From the NCBI RefSeq assembly GCF_003428875.1, contig NZ_QQRS01000014.1, positions 1 to 42,809 of the forward strand: a stretch of 42,809 bases of DNA. The letters are read 5' to 3'. Below, piece by piece: positions 42,633-42,809 of the stretch; positions within the stretch are counted from its first letter, which is position 1, and the number at the start of each line of letters is the position of its first letter. The translations under genes and the position numbers were made by a program. Source of the DNA: Planomicrobium okeanokoites. Lineage in GTDB: Bacteria > Bacillota > Bacilli > Bacillales_A > Planococcaceae. The notes beneath the pieces were generated by a model. The model made no database searches. It worked only from the letters and a program-made list of their open reading frames with translations, and had not been told where the DNA came from.

Positions 42633-42729
42633 GTCCATAAAAATTCATTAGAATATAGGTCTAAAGACTATATATTTAATATAAATTATATCAAGAAAAT
42701 ATTTTCCACCATTTCCCTTTTTGAACAGT

Positions 42730-42809
42730 TTACGGCTCCAGCACATGAAGATTTTCATTGAGCAGGATTCGATCGTTGTTTTCAAGGAAGATATCGACAA
42801 ATTCATGTA
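42730..42809 (-). CDS. Partial gene (C-terminal end), possibly CpsB/CapC-type tyrosine phosphatase
   Basis: The minus-strand frame entering at the window edge encodes 26 residues ending VDIFLENNDRILLNENLHVLEP and stops at TAA 42732-42730. The ending resembles the C-terminal helix of PHP-type tyrosine phosphatases that precede capD/epsC in Firmicute capsule operons, but 26 residues are too few to be sure. An alternative plus-strand frame has no ribosome binding site. Confidence 0.4.
   Translation of the reverse strand, partial: HEFVDIFLENNDRILLNENLHVLEP

Noticed and set aside
42748..42809. Plus-strand frame starting at 42748 at the right edge
   Set aside because: No ribosome binding site or promoter; the minus-strand frame ends like a known protein family and fits the operon direction.

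Overview
The window looks like chromosome from a low-GC Gram-positive of the Bacillales, most likely Planococcaceae. This rests on AGGAGG-type ribosome binding sites, several TTG/GTG starts, close matches to the Bacillus EpsL/EpsM/EpsN/EpsC proteins, and intergenic 20-bp repeats of a kind I associate with Planococcaceae. The family assignment is inference; no rRNA or tRNA gene was seen.

Layout. (1) 1-8964, minus strand: a compact teichuronic-acid-like surface polysaccharide locus. It runs UDP-HexNAc 6-dehydrogenase, GT4, Wzy-like polymerase, GT2, MurJ-like flippase, then a second unit of sugar aminotransferase plus initiating sugar transferase. (2) 8965-10508: intergenic repeats around a DsbA/FrnE-like thiol oxidoreductase whose first active-site Cys codon is TGA. 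(3) 10509-14131: a VanY-type carboxypeptidase with Ig-like repeats, diverging from a two-gene module made of an RRNPP-type HTH/TPR receptor and a secreted propeptide with three nearly identical 14-residue repeats, probably a peptide quorum-sensing pair. (4) 14231-22202: small accessory genes. These are a GyrI-like protein, a 53-aa stress-type protein, a PhnB-like protein, a YrhK-like protein, a frameshifted alpha/beta hydrolase, a small nucleotidyltransferase module, a zinc-ribbon protein, and a coiled-coil/membrane/lipoprotein set. (5) 22234-26299: a membrane acyltransferase, a lone polymerase/ligase-like membrane protein and a GNAT/FemAB-like acyltransferase. (6) 26328-42809, minus strand: a long exopolysaccharide operon. 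Reading downstream from epsC it carries WbpB-like and WbpA-like enzymes, flippase, CapK-like enzyme, Wzy, GT4, aminotransferase, UDP-GlcNAc 2-epimerase, hexapeptide acetyltransferase, GT4, epsL, epsM and epsN. A probable partial upstream gene lies at the right edge.

How it fits together. The large operon encodes two complete-looking UDP-sugar routes. EpsC + EpsN + EpsM, with EpsL as transferase, fits UDP-N,N'-diacetylbacillosamine. The WbpA/B/E/D/I-like set fits UDP-2,3-diacetamido-2,3-dideoxy-mannuronic acid. Its own polymerase gene carries an in-frame TAA although the coding frame continues to an ATGA overlap with the next gene. Three separate minus-strand promoters (upstream of the genes starting at 2167, 8713 and 26214) share direct repeats of TTAACC with an 11-bp period and the same 9-bp distance to a TAnnnT box. 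This resembles the architecture of OmpR/PhoB-class operators such as the Bacillus PhoP box that drives teichuronic acid synthesis.

The most notable items are the receptor/repeat-propeptide pair, the UGA-containing DsbA-like gene with a SECIS-like hairpin, the shared TTAACC operator, and the interrupted wzy.
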